DNA from: Afipia massiliensis | GTDB taxonomy: Bacteria > Pseudomonadota > Alphaproteobacteria > Rhizobiales > Xanthobacteraceae | Assembly: GCF_014203115.1 (NCBI RefSeq) | Contig: NZ_JACHIJ010000002.1 | Location: 868,001 to 932,000, forward strand | Length of the DNA: 64,000 bases | Direction of reading: 5' to 3' | Shown: one piece after another, positions 61,064 to 64,000 of the stretch | Position numbering within the stretch: the stretch's first letter is position 1 | Layout: every line of letters starts with the position of its first letter | The notes under the pieces: model-generated | Told to the model about the DNA's origin: nothing | Databases searched by the model: none | The model's input: the letters and a program-made list of their open reading frames with translations, nothing else | Made by a program: the position numbers and the translations under genes

Positions 61064-62008
61064 ATGCTGTCGCGCACCGCAGAAAGTCTCTACTGGCTGG
61101 CCCGCTACGTCGAACGCGCGGAGTATCTCGCGCGCACCATCGAGGCGACGCTACGCGCCACCGCGCTGCCCGATGCCTATGTCGGCAAGAGCAACGAATG
61201 GGAATCCGCGCTGCTCACCGCGGGCATCGACGACATCTTTTACAAGTTTCACGAAGAGGCCAACGAGCGCACCGTCGTCGACTTCCTGTCGTTCTCGCTC
61301 GACAACCCCTCCTCGATCCGCAACTGCATCGAGAATGCGCGGCTGAATTCACGCTCGGTGCGCACCGCGCTGACCTCTGAGATGTGGGATACCATCAACG
61401 GTGCGTGGATCGAGTTGCACGCGAAATGGCCCAAAGGCGCGAAGACGCGCGAGGACCTGACGAAATTTCTCCGCTTCGTGCAGGAAACCTCACTGCGGTT
61501 CGACGGCTCCGCCTACCGGACGATGCTGCGCAACGATGCCTACTGGTTTTCGCGGCTCGGCCTGCATCTGGAACGCGCCGACAACACCGCGCGTATTCTC
61601 GACGTGAAGTATCACGTGCTGCTGCCTGAGGAAGAGCATGTCGGCGGCCCGCTCGATTACTATCAGTGGACCTCGATCCTGCGTTCGGTCTCGGCGCTCA
61701 CCGCCTACCACTGGGTCTATCGCGAAACGCTGAAGCCGTGGCTGATCGCGGATCTGCTCATTCTCAATGAGTCGCTGCCGCGCTCGCTGGCGAGCTGCTA
61801 CGGCAATCTCGTGCGCAATCTCGACCAGATCGGCGTCGCCTACGGACGGCAGGGCGCGGCGCAACGCCACGCGCGCGGCGTTCGCAACCGGCTGGAACAT
61901 GCGCACATGGACGACCTGTTCCAGCGCGGCCTGCACGAATTCATCCAGGAATTCATTGCGGACAATGCCCGGTTGGGCGATACCATCTCGAAGCAATACC
62001 TGATCTGA
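61064..62008 (+). CDS. Alpha-E domain protein (Anbu cluster)
   Basis: A 314-residue all-helical protein of the DUF403 alpha-E family, named for conserved acidic residues in its helices. Start MLSRTAESLYWLARYVERAE and the later DNTARILDVKYHVLLPEEE and VGGPLDYYQWTSILRSVSAL are typical. It nearly always accompanies the ATP-grasp ligase and may act as its partner or substrate-binding subunit. Translational coupling to the ATP-grasp gene is likely (three-base gap). Function unproven. Confidence 0.92.
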   Translation: MLSRTAESLYWLARYVERAEYLARTIEATLRATALPDAYVGKSNEWESALLTAGIDDIFYKFHEEANERTVVDFLSFSLDNPSSIRNCIENARLNSRSVRTALTSEMWDTINGAWIELHAKWPKGAKTREDLTKFLRFVQETSLRFDGSAYRTMLRNDAYWFSRLGLHLERADNTARILDVKYHVLLPEEEHVGGPLDYYQWTSILRSVSALTAYHWVYRETLKPWLIADLLILNESLPRSLASCYGNLVRNLDQIGVAYGRQGAAQRHARGVRNRLEHAHMDDLFQRGLHEFIQEFIADNARLGDTISKQYLI

Positions 62009-62031
62009 TGCGACCCGGATTCCATTGATGC

Positions 62032-62162
62032 CATCATGGCCGGGCATAGCCGTTCGAAGAACGGCGTTCTAAAGAACGCCTATGTCCCGGCCATCCACGA
62101 CTTGCTTCGGAAAGCCGCAATAAAAAAGACGTGGATGCCCGGCACAAGGCCGGGCATGATGA
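62032..62162. repeat. Palindromic repeat family, copy 2
   Basis: Near-identical to 43614-43731: identical from TCATGGCCGGGCATAGCC through GGCCATCCACG and again over the last ~34 bases ending CGGGCATGA. The middle differs and is longer here. It fills most of the 176-base gap between the alpha-E and transglutaminase genes. Confidence 0.92.
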
Positions 62163-62184
62163 AACTCAAATTGTTTGACACGCC

Positions 62185-63009
62185 ATGCGCCTGAAAATCG
62201 CCCACACCACCACATACCGCTACGAGCCGCCGGCGACCGGCGTGATCCAGATTCTGCGCATGACGCCGGGCAGCCATGACGGCCAGTATGTCGCCGACTG
62301 GCAGATCGACGTCTCCACCGATACGCGCCTCGACGTGCATCAGGATGCCTTCGGCAACGTCACGCACGTGCTGACTCATGGCGCACTGTCGGACCTGACC
62401 ATCCATGTCGAAGGCCTGATCGAGACCCATGACACCGGTGGCGTGGTGCGCGGCACCGACGAGCGATTCCCACCGAGCCTTTTCCTGCGCGCCACGCCGC
62501 TGACCGAGGTCAACGCAGCGATGGCGAAGTTCGCCAGCAACCTTTTCAGCGACGCGGCCGGCGACACGCTGGGTTTCCTTCATGCGCTGATGCTTCAGAT
62601 CAACGATCACATGACGTTCGATACCGATCCGACCCACGCCGGAACATCCGCCACAGAAGCTTTCGCGCTCAAGCGCGGCGTCTGTCAGGATTACGCGCAC
62701 ATCTTCATTGCCTGCGCCCGCAGCGTTGGCGTCCCGGCCCGCTACGTCTCAGGGCATCTGCTCCGCTCCGACGGCATGGTCGCGCAGGATGCGGGGCACG
62801 CTTGGGCGGAAGCTTACGTCGAGCGGCTCGGCTGGGTCGGGTTCGATGCAACCAACGCCATCTGCACCACGGAGTCCCATGTCCGGGTCGCAGTCGGTCT
62901 TGACTACCTGAGCGCTGCTCCGACGCGCGGCACCCGTTACGGCGGCGGCACGGAGACGCTGGAAGTCGCCGTCAGGGTCGATCAGGCCGGACGGCAGAGC
63001 CAATCGTGA
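62185..63009 (+). CDS. Transglutaminase-like protein (Anbu cluster)
   Basis: A 274-residue protein with an N-terminal beta-rich region (MRLKIAHTTTYRYEPPATGV) and a transglutaminase-fold peptidase domain with the triad Cys167 (KRGVCQDYAHIF), His205 (DAGHAWAEAYV) and Asp221 (VGFDATN). Such enzymes usually hydrolyse peptide or isopeptide bonds in bacteria. No signal peptide is seen, so it probably acts in the cytoplasm with the ATP-grasp/alpha-E pair and Anbu, as a cleaving or processing partner. The start at 62185 gives a natural N-terminus. Confidence 0.92.
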   Translation: MRLKIAHTTTYRYEPPATGVIQILRMTPGSHDGQYVADWQIDVSTDTRLDVHQDAFGNVTHVLTHGALSDLTIHVEGLIETHDTGGVVRGTDERFPPSLFLRATPLTEVNAAMAKFASNLFSDAAGDTLGFLHALMLQINDHMTFDTDPTHAGTSATEAFALKRGVCQDYAHIFIACARSVGVPARYVSGHLLRSDGMVAQDAGHAWAEAYVERLGWVGFDATNAICTTESHVRVAVGLDYLSAAPTRGTRYGGGTETLEVAVRVDQAGRQSQS

Positions 63010-63096
63010 CGGTTTCATTCGTCTGACGGGCGTATGCCCGGCCGCTGGCCGGTTGCCCCACCCGCTCCAGCCGCGTAGAAATGCACGGTCTGGAGA

Positions 63097-63174
63097 CCAG
63101 TGGAGTGGATTTGACATTCGCGACCCATTTGCAGAGGGTTCGCAACGCGAATGTCAAATCCAAAACTCCACTGG
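63097..63174. repeat. Palindromic element IR-A
   Basis: The left arm starts CCAGTGGAGTGGATTTGACA and runs into TTCGC (63097-63121). The right arm, GCGAATGTCAAATCC then ACTCCACTGG (63147-63174), pairs with it apart from a three-base bulge. It has the same layout as IR-B, 13 bases to the right. Confidence 0.9.
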
Positions 63175-63187
63175 AAACTTATATTCG

Positions 63188-63264
63188 CTAGTGGTCCTTT
63201 GATTCTAACATTCGCAAAAGATCGCTGCTGAAACGGGATGCGAATGTTAGAACCGGACCACTAG
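63188..63264. repeat. Palindromic element IR-B
   Basis: CTAGTGGTCC...TTCTAACATTCGC pairs with GCGAATGTTAGAACC...GGACCACTAG, with a three-base bulge. Both ends are CTAG. It ends one base before the Anbu start codon, so the Anbu ribosome-binding region lies within the element and no Shine-Dalgarno is visible. Confidence 0.9.
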
Positions 63265-63265
63265 T

Positions 63266-64000
63266 ATGACCTATTGCTGCGGAATCCTCGTACGTGACGG
63301 GCTGATGATGATGGCCGACACCCGCACCAATGCGGGCCTCGACAACATCTCCACCTTCCGCAAGCTGCACGTCTTCAGCAATCCCGGCGAGCGGATCATG
63401 GCGATCGCCACTGCCGGCAATCTGGCCCTCACCCAATCCGTCATCTCGACGCTGAACGAAGGATTTGAAAACCCCGAGACCGGCGAACGTGAAACGCTGA
63501 TGAACGCGCCGACCATGTTTCAGGCGGCGCAGCGCATCGGCCGCGCCATCCGGAGCGTTCATGCGCTCGAAGGCAGCGCGCTGCGCGCCGAGGATATTTC
63601 CTTCGACGTGTCGTTTCTGTTCGGCGGCCAGATCAAGGGCGCACGGATGCGGCTGTTCATGGTCTACACCGCCGGCAACTTCATCGAATGCACCACCGAT
63701 ACGCCCTACCTGCAGATCGGCGAGCACAAATACGGCAAGCCCGTGCTCGACCGCGCGATCTCCTATGACGTCGATCTGTATGACGCGCTCAAGGTCGGGC
63801 TGGTGTCGATGGATTCGACGATGCGCTCCAATCTCGGCGTCGGCATGCCGATCGACATTCTTCTGGTGCGTCCCGACGCCCTCGACGCCGACCTGAACTA
63901 TCGCATCGAAGCGGGCGAGCCGTATTTCCACGATCTGCGCTCGCGCTGGTCGGCTGCACTGCGCGCCGCGCACCAGAACATCCCGCGTCCGCCTTACGGG
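63266..64000 (+). CDS. Anbu proteasome-like peptidase (3' end beyond window)
   Basis: The first 245 residues of a proteasome-type N-terminal-nucleophile peptidase of the Anbu family. After Met removal the chain begins Thr1-Tyr-Cys-Cys-Gly; Asp17 and Lys32 lie where the proteasome-type Thr/Asp/Lys set is expected (MADTRTNAGLD; FRKLHVF). The domain continues through FDVSFLFGGQIKGARMRLFM and SMDSTMRSNLGVGMPIDILL. Anbu forms ring or lock-washer assemblies in relatives; its substrates are unknown. The frame is open to the window end, so the stop lies beyond. Anbu is preceded by the ATP-grasp, alpha-E and transglutaminase genes of its conserved cluster. Confidence 0.92.
   Translation, partial: MTYCCGILVRDGLMMMADTRTNAGLDNISTFRKLHVFSNPGERIMAIATAGNLALTQSVISTLNEGFENPETGERETLMNAPTMFQAAQRIGRAIRSVHALEGSALRAEDISFDVSFLFGGQIKGARMRLFMVYTAGNFIECTTDTPYLQIGEHKYGKPVLDRAISYDVDLYDALKVGLVSMDSTMRSNLGVGMPIDILLVRPDALDADLNYRIEAGEPYFHDLRSRWSAALRAAHQNIPRPPYG

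Noticed and set aside
43614-63264. CRISPR array among the repeats
   Set aside because: The repeats are palindromic, far apart and not regularly spaced; no short direct repeats with unique spacers were seen.

Overview
The window looks like chromosomal DNA of an alphaproteobacterium in the Bradyrhizobium / Rhodopseudomonas / Afipia group (Nitrobacteraceae). The base composition is GC-rich. Several families common in that group are present: a DUF3551 secreted protein, a PAS_5-PilZ gene pair, a DUF2336 protein, a DUF3126 protein and a BTLCP cysteine peptidase. The intergenic palindromic repeats also fit. The genus is left open. No rRNA, CRISPR array, transposase or origin was seen. Four tRNAs are present, all on the minus strand: Gly(UCC), Tyr(GUA), Thr(UGU) and Leu(UAA).

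Left edge (1-3.2 kb): a tyrosine recombinase directly downstream of tRNA-Gly, with a few small unknown genes beyond it. This is probably one end of an integrated element that continues left of the window. 3.2-13.5 kb is core genome with many small secreted proteins, a PagL-like lipid A deacylase, RlmB, a NylB-like serine hydrolase, and a cobalamin riboswitch driving a TonB-dependent receptor. 13.7-18.1 kb holds a TPR protein, NAD kinase, a response regulator-HPt pair without its kinase, and a DUF2336 protein with a Tyr/acidic tail. 18.2-28.5 kb has two local regulatory circuits (TetR-VOC with twin perfect operators; CGNR regulator-MFS with overlapping palindromes), hisI, folE, an IscU-like protein, yidD and a decayed DUF3574 lipoprotein gene.

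28.6-43.6 kb: ThrS, a nitroreductase, a large PAS-GGDEF-EAL protein, a patatin, CBS and rhomboid proteins, then PAS_5, tandem-PilZ and BTLCP genes that suggest a c-di-GMP/surface theme. Two intergenic hairpins there show the same 18-nt C-rich sequence and one ends in a strong terminator; they are candidate small RNAs. 43.7-59.4 kb is mixed metabolism: CysE, hydrolases, an NDUFS6-like zinc finger protein, an FAD monooxygenase, an amidohydrolase, crotonase, quinone oxidoreductase, a DsbA-type isomerase, a GST, a catalytic-domain-only MetE, Gpt, a thioesterase and a CinA-type protein.

Right edge (59.6-64 kb): ATP-grasp, alpha-E, transglutaminase and the Anbu proteasome-like peptidase, cut by the window end. 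This is the most intriguing system here: a probable peptide-ligation and proteolysis module of unknown substrate. In this genome its intergenic gaps have been filled by three palindromic repeats, one ending a single base before the Anbu start codon.
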